A DNA stretch of 64,000 bases from Thermosynechococcaceae cyanobacterium YX3bin19 (GCA_030447595.1 JAUJON010000006.1:1-64000), one strand, 5' to 3'. Shown: positions 24,917 to 36,233, counted from the first letter of the stretch. Program-made: numbers and translations. Notes: generated by a model from the sequence alone, not told the origin.

Positions 24917-26697
24917 TAGTGCTGGTAAAGATAGCTACTCACTTGCTGCCTTGCGGGAGTGTTGGCAAAACAACGTTGGTCCTTAAGTTCTGGCTCTGTC
25001 GCAAAGTTGACCAGCCACAGGTCTAGGGGACGGGGCTGTTGCCTCAGGGCTTGGACTAAAGTAGCTTCAGCGCTCTGAGGATTCTGACTGTACTGGGCCA
25101 AGAGAAACTGCGGCGGAGCAGTCCAGCCTGGGGCTGGAGATTCCAGGTTGAAATGGCGCTTGATTTCCCAGGCCACGCCCAGAAAATCATGTCCAATCAC
25201 GGTAGGATGTTGGGTTTTGTGCACTGTGGCAGCAATGAGGACGGGAGCCTGGGATTGTTGGATAATTGGGATCAGCTGCTCAGGCCGATAGAACTTGGCA
25301 AAGCCAAGATTGTTGACGACCGTGAGAGCACTGAAGAATCCGATCGCCCAAAGCAAGACTACCGTCTGTTTACCGCTGATCGAGAATCGACGGTCAGGCT
25401 GCCGCTCGCTCCAGATGGCAGCCAGGCTCGCTCCTGCTAAAACAATCATGCCGGGGAAGTAAACAAAGTTGTAGCGAGACCCGCGAGTAATATCCAGGCC
25501 CGAAACATAGGTGATGCTGAAGAACAACGCGATCGCACCCAAAACAAAACTACCCAGAGTTTGAGTTCCCAGGCGCTCAGGCCGTTGCAACTGAGCTTTC
25601 AGGCCCCGACTAAGAATAGGGGTGGCCCAAATCAGAACCACCAGCATCGTCAGGGCTGAGGCAATTACCACCAGTAAGTTTTTGGTCTCCACAGGCAGCA
25701 ACATCAGCATGGTGAGCCAACCCGCCATTACTTGAAAAATCGGATTGATCCACTCCATGAACGAGCGATGCTCACCCATACTCAGCCAGCTCGTTTGTTC
25801 ACTACCAGAGAAACTCTGCCAGGCAGGCAGCCAGAGCAGCCCCCCCAATAAAGTGCCGGCTCCGACAGCGTAGAGCCGCCAGCCCTGAATCCAGTTTTTT
25901 TGCCGCCAACACCACAACTGCAAACCGGCTAAGGCTAAGGCTTCAGCAGCAAGGGTAATGGCAAAAAAATAATGAACTGCAATCCCAAGGTTGTTGATCA
26001 GCAGCCACAGGAGACCAACCCAAACAGGTAGGGGCCTGCGGTTGTTAATCGCCTGGGCCGCTAGGACCAAGCAGCAAAGGGAGGCGATCACTAAGAGAAT
26101 TGCCAGGGTGTAGTGGCGAGCTTCTTGAGCTAGGTAAATTCCATAGGGAGAAACCGCCATGATTGCTGCCGCCAGTTGAGCGACTAAGCGAGACCGGACC
26201 AACCAACCCAGAATAAAGGCTGCCGGAATTGCCAGGACACCGAGCAGCGCCGGCAGCGATCGCGCCGCCCCAACCGAGGCAACCCCATTTTCTGGCGGAA
26301 ACAGCTTCATCCACTCGTGGGCCAGCATAAAGTAAACCGGGGGATGGTTGTCTTCTGCCAATAAGTGCTGAACGACTGAGCCAAGACCAGCCTGGGGATT
26401 AGGCTGGAGTGGCCGTAGCAAGTCATCAAGAGCTACGACCCGGTCCAGGGGAATGCTGTGAGAACTGTTACCGAGGCTAAAGATAACGGTAGCCACCTCA
26501 TCCATCCAAGGAGGCTTTGCAGTCAAATGGGCAAAGCGCAAGCCAGCTCCCACAGCAATCCAGATCAGGAGCAACAGACAATGGAACGGAGCACTGCGGT
26601 AAACATGCTTGAGCTGGAAGGCCTTGCCAGAAAAGGGTAATCGTTTCATTGATAGATTCAAACTAAAACGATGGAGCATCGCTCTGGCAACAATCAA
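24886..26697 (-). CDS. Membrane glycosyltransferase (GT39/ArnT-like)
   Basis: Long multi-TM ORF with [20 protein letters not shown] near the N-terminus and [18 protein letters not shown]; converges with the GUN4 gene and overlaps its 3' end. Confidence 0.82.
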   Translation of the reverse strand: MIVARAMLHRFSLNLSMKRLPFSGKAFQLKHVYRSAPFHCLLLLIWIAVGAGLRFAHLTAKPPWMDEVATVIFSLGNSSHSIPLDRVVALDDLLRPLQPNPQAGLGSVVQHLLAEDNHPPVYFMLAHEWMKLFPPENGVASVGAARSLPALLGVLAIPAAFILGWLVRSRLVAQLAAAIMAVSPYGIYLAQEARHYTLAILLVIASLCCLVLAAQAINNRRPLPVWVGLLWLLINNLGIAVHYFFAITLAAEALALAGLQLWCWRQKNWIQGWRLYAVGAGTLLGGLLWLPAWQSFSGSEQTSWLSMGEHRSFMEWINPIFQVMAGWLTMLMLLPVETKNLLVVIASALTMLVVLIWATPILSRGLKAQLQRPERLGTQTLGSFVLGAIALFFSITYVSGLDITRGSRYNFVYFPGMIVLAGASLAAIWSERQPDRRFSISGKQTVVLLWAIGFFSALTVVNNLGFAKFYRPEQLIPIIQQSQAPVLIAATVHKTQHPTVIGHDFLGVAWEIKRHFNLESPAPGWTAPPQFLLAQYSQNPQSAEATLVQALRQQPRPLDLWLVNFATEPELKDQRCFANTPARQQVSSYLYQHYHCPGTDQAG

Positions 26698-26834
26698 GTT
26701 GAAACGTCACAACCTCTGCTTCAGAATTTTTAACGGAAACACTGCCCAAACCAGTCTACTGTAGCTTAGGGGGCTTAGCGCCTTTTGAAAACACCAATGA
26801 TCGAAGCGTTGGCTTTAATTTTAAGGAATTTAGG

Positions 26835-27554
26835 ATGACCAGCAATCTAGCAACTAAACTCCGTGAGGGTACGAAGAAGGCCCACACCATGGCCGAAAAC
26901 GTTGGCTTTATCAAATGCTACTTAAAGGGAACAGTTGAAAAAAACTCTTACCGCAAGTTGGTTGCCAATTTTTATTTCGTCTATTCGGCGATGGAAACAG
27001 AAATGGAGCGGCATCGTAGCCATCCAGTTCTCTCCAAAATCTATTTTCCGGAGTTAAATCGCAGAGCGAGTCTAGAACAGGACTTGGCCTTTTACTACGG
27101 TCCAAACTGGAAAGAACAAATCAAGGCTTCAGCGGCGACAGAGGTATATGTCCAGCGGATTCAAGAAATCTCTGTGACTGAGCCGGAACTCTTAATAGCA
27201 CACTCCTACACTCGCTATATTGGGGACCTGTCTGGCGGACAGATTCTCAAAGGAATTACAGAGCGGGCTATGAACTTGTCTGATGGTCAAGGTACTGCTT
27301 TCTACAGGTTTGAGTCGATTCCTGATGAGAAGCAATTCAAAGCAAAGTACCGCCAAGCAATGAATGAAATGCCAGTGGATGAGGCAACCGTCGAGCGAGT
27401 TGTCGAGGAAGCCAACGCCGCTTTTGGCATGAACATGAAGATGTTCCAGGAGTTAGAAGGTAATTTGATCAAGGCCATTGGTCAGATGCTGTTTAATACC
27501 CTAACTCGACGCCGCATCAAAGGCAGCACAGAGCTTGCTACTGCAGCGGATTAA
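26835..27554 (+). CDS. ho1: Biliverdin-forming heme oxygenase
   Basis: MTSNLATKLREGTKKAHTMAENVGFIKCYLKGTVEKNSYRKLVANFYFVYSAMETEME...YTRYIGDLSGGQILKGI. Confidence 0.97.
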   Translation: MTSNLATKLREGTKKAHTMAENVGFIKCYLKGTVEKNSYRKLVANFYFVYSAMETEMERHRSHPVLSKIYFPELNRRASLEQDLAFYYGPNWKEQIKASAATEVYVQRIQEISVTEPELLIAHSYTRYIGDLSGGQILKGITERAMNLSDGQGTAFYRFESIPDEKQFKAKYRQAMNEMPVDEATVERVVEEANAAFGMNMKMFQELEGNLIKAIGQMLFNTLTRRRIKGSTELATAAD

Positions 27555-27658
27555 GCGAATCTATTTCGAGGTTCTGGGTATTTATGCTACCCAGCGCATT
27601 GGATTTAGCAAGGGCTGTACCAGGCTGACAGCGGCGGGGAGCTTAATTGTCTACCCAT

Positions 27659-28549
27659 TTATTGCGAAAATTCCATGATGTGCTGGGCGGTGATCTGAGG
27701 CCGTTCCAGGTGGGGTACATGACCGCAGTTTTTGATCCAGACCAGTCTGCTGTTGGCAATTGCACCGTGAAACTTCTCAGCGTCATCCGTGCCTAAGATC
27801 CGGTCAGAGTCACCCCATAAAATCAGGGTTGGCTGTGCAAGTTCAGTAAGCTTGTCCTTAAAGGAGCTGTAGCCGCCACTTTTAGTAAATGCAATCAGGG
27901 CTTGGCGCCAACCGGGTCCATTCAGGTGCAGGGCGGCACACCCTTGAGCATCTAAAGAGGCAAAGCTGGGATCATAATAGGCGTTTTGACTAATCCGTTG
28001 GCGCACTTTGGGGTGACGCAAAAAGGCAGCCGCCAGGTAGCCCAAGGGTGGCACTAGAAACTTGCCCATAGAAGGGCCAGCGGTGAACCCAGCGCTGTCA
28101 ATCAAGACTAACTTGCATGTCGCTTGCGGATAGGTGAGGGCAAAATCGATCGCTGCCGCTCCACCCATGGAGGCACCCACTAGCACCATGGGTTTGTTAA
28201 TCTGTGCTTTCCAAAAGGAATACAGGTGGGTCTTGATAGCGGTGGGGCTGAAGGGTAAACCAATCGGGCGATCGGTAAATCCAAACCCCAGCAGATCGAC
28301 GGCCCAAGGGCTCATTTGAGCGGCCAGCAGCGGCAGGAGGCGACGAAATTCAAAAATGGAGCTGTCAAAACCGTGCAGCAGTAAAATCGGCGCCCCGGCA
28401 TTACCTGCACGGATATAGGTTGTCAAAATTTCCTGCTTACTGAGAGGAGTGGCAATGGGTCGACGCTCAATCTGCTGAGCTAGAGCGATCGAGGTCGGCT
28501 CTGTCAAATTTTTGATTTCAGCAGGAAGGAAGTGGTTAGGGAGGATCAC
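27659..28549 (-). CDS. Alpha/beta hydrolase
   Basis: PILLLHGFDSSIFEFRRLLPLLA...MVLVGASMGGAAAIDFALTYP...PTLILWGDSDRILG...NCGHVPHLERP. Confidence 0.92.
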   Translation of the reverse strand: MILPNHFLPAEIKNLTEPTSIALAQQIERRPIATPLSKQEILTTYIRAGNAGAPILLLHGFDSSIFEFRRLLPLLAAQMSPWAVDLLGFGFTDRPIGLPFSPTAIKTHLYSFWKAQINKPMVLVGASMGGAAAIDFALTYPQATCKLVLIDSAGFTAGPSMGKFLVPPLGYLAAAFLRHPKVRQRISQNAYYDPSFASLDAQGCAALHLNGPGWRQALIAFTKSGGYSSFKDKLTELAQPTLILWGDSDRILGTDDAEKFHGAIANSRLVWIKNCGHVPHLERPQITAQHIMEFSQ

Positions 28550-28859
28550 TGATACGGTACGTGGTTCTTCACCATAACTTTAATCGGGTAATCAGGAGAA
28601 ACTTATGTTTCTATCAATGGTGACAGCAATCACCAGCATATTCTGTTGGACAAGCGGCAGAACTTTCAGTCCCCTGAGGTTTTAATGTCTACCCTTCGGC
28701 ACAAGCATTACGCCTTTATTCCTGCATGCGGCAAGAGGAATCTCACCATAGCAAGGTTAGGCTATTCAGAGTAGGGCAAGATTCCTCTTAATCTCACCTG
28801 ATGGTTAAACATCGCCCAGTCTATTGAGCGAGGTAGGCATCATCCCATCCGCTTTTTTG

Positions 28860-29250
28860 CGTTTCGCCTTCACGCCCTTTTGCTGTCTTCTCCTGGGTGA
28901 GCAAGTTCAGCGCAACCTGGCGCAGCAGGGCGAATTTTGAGCGGCGTTTTCGGTGCGAATGCGGCAGTGGTCTTCACCGAACGAAACATCCAACACCCAA
29001 TGAAGCGAGTTTTCAATTGCCCAGTGGATTCCTGCGTTAATCTCAAGCATTCCCGGACAAACTGCTGATGTATTCGGTTTATTCTTCGTCCGTTGCCGTT
29101 GGTTATCATCGCGATACTTTGCAACCCTTTCCACTGTTGTTTTTGCAGTCAACAAATCGTCAACAGCGACTTCAATGCGACATGTCCTTTGTCGATTCTG
29201 ATGGAAGTCATGGGAACCTGTAGCACTGCTCTTTGCTTTCTATTCGATGG
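28860..29250 (-). mobile_element. ISAs1-type transposase remnant
   Basis: Fragments [12 protein letters not shown] and [36 protein letters not shown]; heavily frameshifted. Confidence 0.7.
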
Positions 29251-29800
29251 CCGAGGATTAGACAACTCGTTTTTGGCTGTAATCTATTTTTCATCGACTT
29301 GACGCTGCCCCATAGTTGCTCGTTAGGCGCTGACCATGTTAGACCTTTGTTTGTTTGTCGTAGGAATGCCGCAACTGCTTGCCCCTCGCAACTCCAGCTT
29401 GCTTCAATCACTGCTGTAGCTGCCAGGGCCCGTGTCGTGCGAAGGGACCTGTCCAGTCTTGTTTGGCTTGCCCATACGCTTCGCAACTATTCCTGGCCAC
29501 AATATCCCAGTCGATGTTCCGGACACGTGGGTCCTGTAAGGATGCTGGGCGGACCTGTGACAACTTCTCAGCCTAACCAATTTAGATGTCGTTTTGCCCT
29601 GATTGCTGGCGCTGGTTTCTAGTCAACAAATCGTACTTACGAGGGCCTTTGCTATCTATTGATTAGTTGTATTGTGTAATCTTCCCTTATTAGACGACCT
29701 GGAAAGCAATAGCCCGTAACCTGTCCCTCAGCCTATTCCTCACCAGTCGGAGCCCGTACCGGGACCTGTCTCCAACTCACCTGTCACCTCTCCAACTAAG

Positions 29801-30892
29801 ATGCTAAGAGCCGGAATTGTTGGCCTACCCAATGTAGGTAAGTCCACTTTATTTAACGCATTAGTTGCTAACGCAAAAGCTGAAGCCGCTAACTTTCCCT
29901 TCTGCACCATCGAGCCCAATGTCGGTGTTGTTGCAGTTCCTGATCAGCGGCTAGAAGCATTGAGTAATCTTTCATCCTCTGCAGCAGTGGTACCCACTCG
30001 CGTAGAGTTTGTTGATATCGCTGGTTTAGTTGAAGGCGCTAGTAAGGGCGAAGGGTTGGGCAATCAATTCCTAGCAAACATTCGGGAAGTTGACGCCATC
30101 GTGCATGTGGTGCGCTGCTTTGACGACGATGACATTATTCATGTTTCTGGGTCTGTTGACCCGGTGCGGGATATTGAAGTGATTAACTTGGAACTTGCTT
30201 TATCTGACCTAGCTCAGATTGAGCGTCGTCTAGACCGGACCCGTAAAAATGCCCGTACCAGTAAAGATGCCCAATTGGAACTGGCTGCTCTAGAAAAACT
30301 CAGTGCGGCGTTAAATGAAGGTAAGTCCGCCCGCCAAGCAGGCCTAGATGCAGAAGAGTCTCAATTAGTCGGAATTTTAGGTCTACTTACCAGCAAACCA
30401 GCAATTTATGCGGCAAATGTGTCTGAAGACGATTTAGCAACTGGAAATTCTTGGGTGGAGCAGGTGCGACAGGTTGCTGCTCAAGACCAGGCTCAAGTCG
30501 TAGTTGTCTCTGCCCAGGTCGAATCAGAACTGGTCGAGTTATCAGAGTCTGAACGAGTTGATTTCCTAAACTCACTGGGAGTCGAGGAGGGAGGACTTCA
30601 ATCTTTAATTCGAGCAACCTACGAACTTTTGGGTCTACGGACTTTTTTCACTACAGGTCCCAAGGAAACTCGCGCCTGGACCATTACAGCCGGAACCCGT
30701 GCCCCACAAGCAGCTGGAGTAATTCACTCTGATTTTGAGCGGGGGTTTATCCGAGCAGAAACCGTTGCCTATGAAGACCTAGTTGCAACAGGGTCTACAA
30801 CTACTGCTAAGGAAAAAGGCTTGGTCCGCAGTGAAGGAAAGGAATACGTCGTACAGGAAGGTGATGTGATGCTCTTCCGGTTTAATGTTTAG
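29801..30892 (+). CDS. ychF: Redox-regulated ATPase/GTPase YchF
   Basis: MLRAGIVGLPNVGKSTLFNALVANAKAEAANFPFCTIEPNVGVVAVPDQRL...VDIAGLVEGASKGEGLGNQFLANIREVDAIVHVVRCF. Confidence 0.98.
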   Translation: MLRAGIVGLPNVGKSTLFNALVANAKAEAANFPFCTIEPNVGVVAVPDQRLEALSNLSSSAAVVPTRVEFVDIAGLVEGASKGEGLGNQFLANIREVDAIVHVVRCFDDDDIIHVSGSVDPVRDIEVINLELALSDLAQIERRLDRTRKNARTSKDAQLELAALEKLSAALNEGKSARQAGLDAEESQLVGILGLLTSKPAIYAANVSEDDLATGNSWVEQVRQVAAQDQAQVVVVSAQVESELVELSESERVDFLNSLGVEEGGLQSLIRATYELLGLRTFFTTGPKETRAWTITAGTRAPQAAGVIHSDFERGFIRAETVAYEDLVATGSTTTAKEKGLVRSEGKEYVVQEGDVMLFRFNV

Positions 30893-30906
30893 TGCCCACT
30901 GCAACA

Positions 30907-30960
30907 CAGCTCAAAAATCAGTGAACTACTCTGAGCGTTACTCCACTAGGTTTTGAGCTG
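30907..30960. terminator. Candidate bidirectional terminator hairpin between convergent ychF and the Tic22-like gene
   Basis: Arms CAGCTCAAAA / TTTTGAGCTG (perfect 10 bp) with inner CAGTG / CACTA complementarity. Confidence 0.6.
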
Positions 30961-30972
30961 CGTCCGTTACTC

Positions 30973-31743
30973 TTATTTCTTTGGGGCTGCAGGTTGCTGA
31001 CTGCGAATAAACTTCAAAGATTCTTGAGATGGAATAATGGCAATCTGCTTGAGTTGAGGTTCGTTTTTCTCCTTCAGCAGCTTAACTGTGCCTTCAAAGG
31101 ACCCGACCCCAACTTTAGTTGTTGCCGCCAACTTAGGATTCTTCTTCCGGAGCTGCACTAAGAACCCATCTAAGTCTTCTTTACTCAAAAACAAGGGGAT
31201 TACCTGTTGCTTCCCTTGCTGGATAGTTAAGTAACCCTTTTCCTTCTCACCGGCTGTGGCAAAGAATACCGGGATGTTGTTGAATTGCTGAACTTTTTTG
31301 CCTTCTGCTTGCAGAACTTTCACTGCAGCCTGCATTTGCTTTGCAGGAGGCATAAAGCGAAAAGCCGTTTCTTTATTACTCCTTTGGGTCAATTCGTAAG
31401 CCTTGTCAAGACCCACAGCTGTTATCTGAGCACTTTTACCCAGTTGAGGAGTTTTAGCTTTGATTTGATTCAGTGTAGTTTGGGCCTCTTGTTGGCTAAA
31501 GAAGAATATCCCTAGCTTGCGCTTATCCTGACCCGTTTGCGAGGCCAAGAGAGGCTGACCTTGATTATTTGTGATAGTAAAAACAGGAACTACCTGAAGG
31601 CGTTGGTTGACTTCTTGAGCAGGAAGCGCTACAGCCTGGACTTTGGGAAAAACGTTTGATGAAATTCTACCCATCAGTGCCGGAACTAATAACGTACTAC
31701 CCACTAAACTAAACATCAAACTATTGCGAATCAGTGGTTTCAT
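30973..31743 (-). CDS. Tic22-like family protein
   Basis: QEVNQRLQVVPVFTITNNQGQPLLAS...GIFFFSQQEAQTTLNQIKAKTPQLGKSAQITAVGLDKAYEL...IPVFFATAGEKEKGYLTIQQGKQQVIPLFLSKEDLDGFL. Confidence 0.85.
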   Translation of the reverse strand: MKPLIRNSLMFSLVGSTLLVPALMGRISSNVFPKVQAVALPAQEVNQRLQVVPVFTITNNQGQPLLASQTGQDKRKLGIFFFSQQEAQTTLNQIKAKTPQLGKSAQITAVGLDKAYELTQRSNKETAFRFMPPAKQMQAAVKVLQAEGKKVQQFNNIPVFFATAGEKEKGYLTIQQGKQQVIPLFLSKEDLDGFLVQLRKKNPKLAATTKVGVGSFEGTVKLLKEKNEPQLKQIAIIPSQESLKFIRSQQPAAPKK

Positions 31744-31802
31744 AGATATTCCTTAGATTTGTGTGGAATTAATAAGCAATAAAAGTTAGCTAGGCAGCTT
31801 GG

Positions 31803-32387
31803 CTATGAACCAAGCATAGCGGCCCAAGTCTGAGGCCCAACAACGCCATCACTGGTTAAGTTTTTGGATTCCTGAAAACTTTCAACTGCCGCTTGGGTTT
31901 GCAGGCCATAAACGCCGTCTATCGGACCTGAGTAGATCCCAGCTGCTCTTAGGAAGCTCTGAACGTCTCTGACTACCTGCCCTTGGCTACCAACTGTGAG
32001 CCTAGGAGCGCTACTAGCAGAGTATTGACTGAGGCTATTCCCTGCCGCAGGTGGTGTTGGAGATGGAGATGGGGTTGCAGGGGCAACTGGACTCGGGGTA
32101 GGAGTAGGTCCTGAGTCTGGACTTGGTGGAGTAGGCTGCGGGATTGCTGGAGCCGCGGGAGTTGGCGTTACAGGGGCCGTTCCCGGAGTCAGAGTAGGAA
32201 TCGCCGCCGGATTAGGCGTTGGAACTGCTGTTGAAGACGGTGCTGGACTAGATGTCGGGGTCACCGGTGTTTGAGTTTTTCCTGGCAAACTTTCAAACAT
32301 GAATGAGATTGAGGCGATCGCGCAAAGTGCCCCAAAGAACAAAGTAGGTTGACTCAATTTAGTTGCCATTTCTTCATCTCTCCTCAC
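31803..32387 (-). CDS. Proline-rich protein with C-terminal peptidoglycan-binding domain
   Basis: Pro/Ser/Thr-rich linker (TPTPSPVAPATPSPSPTPP) then LTVGSQGQVVRDVQSFLRAAGIYSGPIDGVYGLQTQAAVESFQESKNLTSDGVVGPQTWAAM. Confidence 0.9.
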   Translation of the reverse strand: MRRDEEMATKLSQPTLFFGALCAIASISFMFESLPGKTQTPVTPTSSPAPSSTAVPTPNPAAIPTLTPGTAPVTPTPAAPAIPQPTPPSPDSGPTPTPSPVAPATPSPSPTPPAAGNSLSQYSASSAPRLTVGSQGQVVRDVQSFLRAAGIYSGPIDGVYGLQTQAAVESFQESKNLTSDGVVGPQTWAAMLGS

Positions 32388-32568
32388 TATCGTGTAGACG
32401 GTCGCTGACCAGCATAGATAGTCTCTGAAACTGGTTAGCGACTAGACATACAGCAATCTAGACTGAATCGCGCTTATAACACTAACCATGCTACAGTGCC
32501 GGCACTGTGCAATGTACTGCCAAGGGTGACACCTTTGACACTGTCACTACTAACCCAATGCAAACCCT

Positions 32569-32900
32569 TTAGAAAACTCCGTCCCTTAGAATTATCTGGT
32601 GATTGGGTCCCAGCGTAATCCGTCCTTGTTGCTTTAGCTTGCTCAGCAGCCTTGTAACTGTAACCCGGCTGGTGCCAATTGTGTTGGCAAGGTTTTGGTG
32701 TGTTAGGCGAACACTTAAACGAGTTCCACCAACGACTGATTGACCAATTTCCTGCTTTAACAAGCGCAGCAGTTGACACAAACGGTCTTCTACCCGACGC
32801 TGTCCCGCAATAGCGAGTAGGGCTTCTGTCTGGCGTAGTCGCCAGCTCAGCCGGGGCAGCAGCTTTTGAGCTAATCCGAGAGACTCTCTATTTCTTTAGA
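32569..32900 (-). pseudogene. Crp/Fnr-family regulator, C-terminal HTH remnant
   Basis: RRVEDRLCQLLRLLKQEIGQSVVGGTRLSVRLTHQNLANTIGTSRVTVTRLLSKLKQQGRITLGPNHQIIL; no intact N-terminal domain found upstream. Confidence 0.65.
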
Positions 32901-33243
32901 GGAAACCAGATAAGGTTGGTATCCGACAAAGCCGTTGCCTGGTAGGTCTCTAAAGAGGTTAAACAAGAGCCAAAGGGCATTGAGGGCCTGCAAGCCCTAG
33001 CAGTACTTCTTCACCGTTAGAATGCAGCATACTCAACTGCACTAAACCTTGACAGACCTGCCAAATACCTAGGGGAGAGGAATCACTTCTCCCCTAGAGT
33101 AGACATGTAGCCGCCGATCCTCACCAAGGTTAGAGTATCTCTCTAGCATTTGCCAAATTGTTAAGAGATTGCTTGATTAATCACCTGTCTGCCTTGACTA
33201 CCTTGGAAAGGAGTCATTGCTTTGGATTCCATTTTTACTGAGT

Positions 33244-33729
33244 CTAGCCCTTAAGCATCTGTCGGACCTGTTGCTGAAGTGCCGGATTCTGTTGGACGGA
33301 AGCCAAAATCTGGTTGAAGCGCTCTACCTCTAAACCTTGGCTTTTAACTGCTTGCTGCATCTTAGGCTGACTTTGTTGCTGAATCGCTTTGATCTGGGTG
33401 ATGGCTTTCTCAAAGTTCTGCTTTTCCTGCTGGGTAACCTTTGTACCAGACTGAGGATTTTGCTGCGCTTGATAAATCTGAACAAATCGTTGTTCGCTTA
33501 AGCCAATATGACGCTGAACAGCCTGAACCATCTCTGTCCGGCTCTGTTGCTGAATAGCTTGTAGCTGCTTAATTGCACTCGTAAACTTCTGAAGCTCCTG
33601 TTGGCTAACGTTTGCCTGAGGGGCTACCTGCTTAGGCTGAAGCGCGGGTGCTTGAGTTTGAGCTTGAGCAGATAGACCGGCAAGCAGCAAAGCCAAAACA
33701 GAACTGCCCGTAAGGAATAGCTTGAACAT
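33244..33729 (-). CDS. DUF4168-type secreted protein
   Basis: From internal Met: MFKLFLTGSSVLALLLAGLSAQAQ signal peptide; two related repeats QKFTSAIKQLQAIQQQS / NFEKAITQIKAIQQQS. Confidence 0.72.
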   Translation of the reverse strand: MFKLFLTGSSVLALLLAGLSAQAQTQAPALQPKQVAPQANVSQQELQKFTSAIKQLQAIQQQSRTEMVQAVQRHIGLSEQRFVQIYQAQQNPQSGTKVTQQEKQNFEKAITQIKAIQQQSQPKMQQAVKSQGLEVERFNQILASVQQNPALQQQVRQMLKG

Positions 33730-34277
33730 GGAACTTTCTCCTGATATGTGCCTAGTTGACTCGAGGACAGAAGTAATTGGGAACCGATTACTTCTATTAA
33801 ACTTTCGTTCATTTCGGCTGTTTCGCCAAGGAATTAGCAATACTGCGTCTCCCTTATCTTGAATCATTTCTGCCGGGTGCAGGCCGATCCAAGCGATCTA
33901 CATGATTCAGTAGGAGCCTCATTAGTAACGATTTTTGACCCTAATAAAGCTTCAAGAATACTACGCGTATAAGGCTACGTTGCATTCACCTCCCTAAGGC
34001 ATTGCGTGGGGTGACACTTTTTAGATTGTCACGTTCATTGGGTGTTACCGCTAAACTCCCTTAACCCTTCAGTTTCCTGGTATCAACTTAGCAAGTTCAT
34101 CGGCTAGGCAGGGCAACCTAAAGATCAACTCCCAGCTCTCATGGGTCTTAGGCATGACTGTTAAAATCTTGCTCGTACTAGCTAGCGTCATGGTTGCGCT
34201 TGGCCCGCTCCCAAACCTAGTTCAAGCCAATCAAGTGCTCCCCAAATGGAGTACATCCAACTCACGCACCAGGAGCA

Positions 34278-34841
34278 TTGCTGAATGTTCAACTAAAGCA
34301 CGCGATTGATGCTCAAAACTGGCGCAGAGCTATCCAGATTGTGGACCAGATGATAGGGACTGTACCGCAACAGGCAACACAACTGCGAAGCTATCGAGCA
34401 GAACTACAAAAACTCCTCAAGGCTGGGGTTAGATTGCCGCCAACCCTCTCTCACCAGACAGAACCAGTCCGGGTTCAAATTAAACGACGGGATGGGGGGG
34501 TTGCAGTCATTGACGTTTTGTTCAATCGCCAGCAGCGATTTGAAATGGCTGTAGACTCTGGTGCTAGCATCACTGTTATTACCCGTCCCATGGCTAGGAC
34601 TTTAGGACTGACAACTGCTGATGTGATTGAGCGAGCGGTTTTTATTACAGCGAATGGCAAAATGATCATGCCAATTGTTTACATTGATGCCATTGAGGTG
34701 GGTGGTCTGGTGACCTCCCGAGTACCCGTGGCGATCGCTGGCTCTCAGATGACTATTGGGCTTTTAGGGCAAGATTTTTTACAAAAGTATGACGTCAGCT
34801 TCAAAGGAAATGTTATTGAGTTCCATGCTCACACCCAGTAA
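34278..34841 (+). CDS. Retropepsin-like aspartic protease domain; signal-peptide ORF at 34154 is in another frame
   Basis: FEMAVDSGASITVITRPMARTLG...IGLLGQDFLQKYDVSFKGNVIEF. Confidence 0.8.
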   Translation: MLNVQLKHAIDAQNWRRAIQIVDQMIGTVPQQATQLRSYRAELQKLLKAGVRLPPTLSHQTEPVRVQIKRRDGGVAVIDVLFNRQQRFEMAVDSGASITVITRPMARTLGLTTADVIERAVFITANGKMIMPIVYIDAIEVGGLVTSRVPVAIAGSQMTIGLLGQDFLQKYDVSFKGNVIEFHAHTQ

Positions 34842-34898
34842 TTGAAGCCTGAGAACAAGTGGTTCATTGTTATAGTTTGAGCTAAGTGCATCTAAAAA

Positions 34899-35699
34899 TT
34901 GGTTGAAGTGGTTGAGATTGCTCGAATCTTCGTTTACCCAGTCAAGTCGCTTGATGGCGTTGTCCTCAGCCAGTCAACAGTGCTTGAAAGTGGGGCTCTA
35001 AAGTATGACCGGGAATTTGCACTGGTAGACTCGCAAGGCCGGTTTATCAATGGAAAACGCAGCGCTCAAGTTCATTCACTTCGTTCCTCCTTTGATATTA
35101 CAGCTAGGACTGTCTCTTTCCAGGGCAAAGCGACTGATCCACAAACCTTCTACGTGGATCACGAGCGGCCCGCAATTGAAGCTTGGTTAAGCGACTATTT
35201 TGGCATTGAAGTTCAATGTGTGCAGTCACTGGTGGGGTTCCCAGATGATACCAATGCCTCAGGACCCACAATTATCAGCACAGCAACTCTAGAGGTTGTT
35301 GCCTCTTGGTTCCCTGGCATTAGCGTGGATGAGATGCGCCTGCGCCTGCGCACCAATATTGAACTGAGAGGTGTACCGCCATTTTGGGAGGATCAATTAT
35401 TCACTGAAGCAGGCACCGTGGTTCAGTTTCAACTCGGAGATGTGCTGTTTGAAGGGATAAATCCCTGTCAGCGGTGTGTTGTGCCCACTCGCAATCCTCT
35501 GTCTGGTGAAGCTTATGGCCAGTTTCAGAAAATATTTATCCAAAAGCGGCAAGAAACTTTGCCCTCCTGGGTACCGTCGTCTCGCTTTAATCATTTTTTT
35601 CGACTGGCTGTAAACACACGGGTTCCTAAATCGGAAAGTGGGAAAATATTACAGGTCGGAGACAGTGTTAGGATGCTTGGAGTAACTAAGAACAGCTGA
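34899..35699 (+). CDS. MOSC domain-containing protein (YcbX-like)
   Basis: VEIARIFVYPVKSLDGVVLSQSTVLESGALKYDREFALVDSQGRFINGKR...MRLRLRTNIELRGVPPFWEDQLF...NPCQRCVVPTRNP. Confidence 0.9.
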   Translation: MVEVVEIARIFVYPVKSLDGVVLSQSTVLESGALKYDREFALVDSQGRFINGKRSAQVHSLRSSFDITARTVSFQGKATDPQTFYVDHERPAIEAWLSDYFGIEVQCVQSLVGFPDDTNASGPTIISTATLEVVASWFPGISVDEMRLRLRTNIELRGVPPFWEDQLFTEAGTVVQFQLGDVLFEGINPCQRCVVPTRNPLSGEAYGQFQKIFIQKRQETLPSWVPSSRFNHFFRLAVNTRVPKSESGKILQVGDSVRMLGVTKNS

Positions 35700-35761
35700 G
35701 CTAAAGACTGTTTCAATAGCTTTGTGTAGTCTACAGTTTGACCACGATTTAGAAGAAGTAT

Positions 35762-36193
35762 ATGCGATTTCGCGCCCTGGCTGTGATTGCGTTTACCTGC
35801 CTGTTTTGGCTTACCAGTTGGCTTATTAGCCCACCTACTCATGCCTTAACCCAGGTTAAGCTTTCTGATCTTTCTTATCACGACTGCCCACCTGAACTAG
35901 TAGGAGGAACTCTCTCTGGTGGATCTGGTGCAATGGCAAAATGTTTTATCGTCACAGGTAAAGCAGTAAATACCTCAAACAAGCCAGTCATTGATGCAGA
36001 TGTCTTCGGGAGGATTTACGATGCCAATGACGAGCCAGTGATGCAAAATCGAACTCGGATTGGTTCGATAGAAGAGATCCCTCCTGGAACCAGTGATTTT
36101 GAGGTAAGAATCAGTGTTCCAGACAACCAACCCATACCACTCAAGTTGGAGCAGTTTAAAGCAAGTGGCTTCACTGGTAAGGTCCGCCGCTAG
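35762..36193 (+). CDS. Secreted conserved hypothetical protein
   Basis: Signal-like N-terminus MRFRALAVIAFTCLFWLTSWLISPPTHA then FIVTGKAVNTSNKPVIDADVFGRIYDANDEPV. Confidence 0.6.
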   Translation: MRFRALAVIAFTCLFWLTSWLISPPTHALTQVKLSDLSYHDCPPELVGGTLSGGSGAMAKCFIVTGKAVNTSNKPVIDADVFGRIYDANDEPVMQNRTRIGSIEEIPPGTSDFEVRISVPDNQPIPLKLEQFKASGFTGKVRR

Positions 36194-36233
36194 CCTGGTG
36201 CCGGACGGACCATAAATCCTAGTAGTTTATTGC

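Noticed and set aside
29233-29622. 129-aa plus-strand ORF between the ISAs1-type remnant and ychF
   Set aside because: No recognisable domain; overlapping ORFs in several frames suggest non-coding or decayed sequence.
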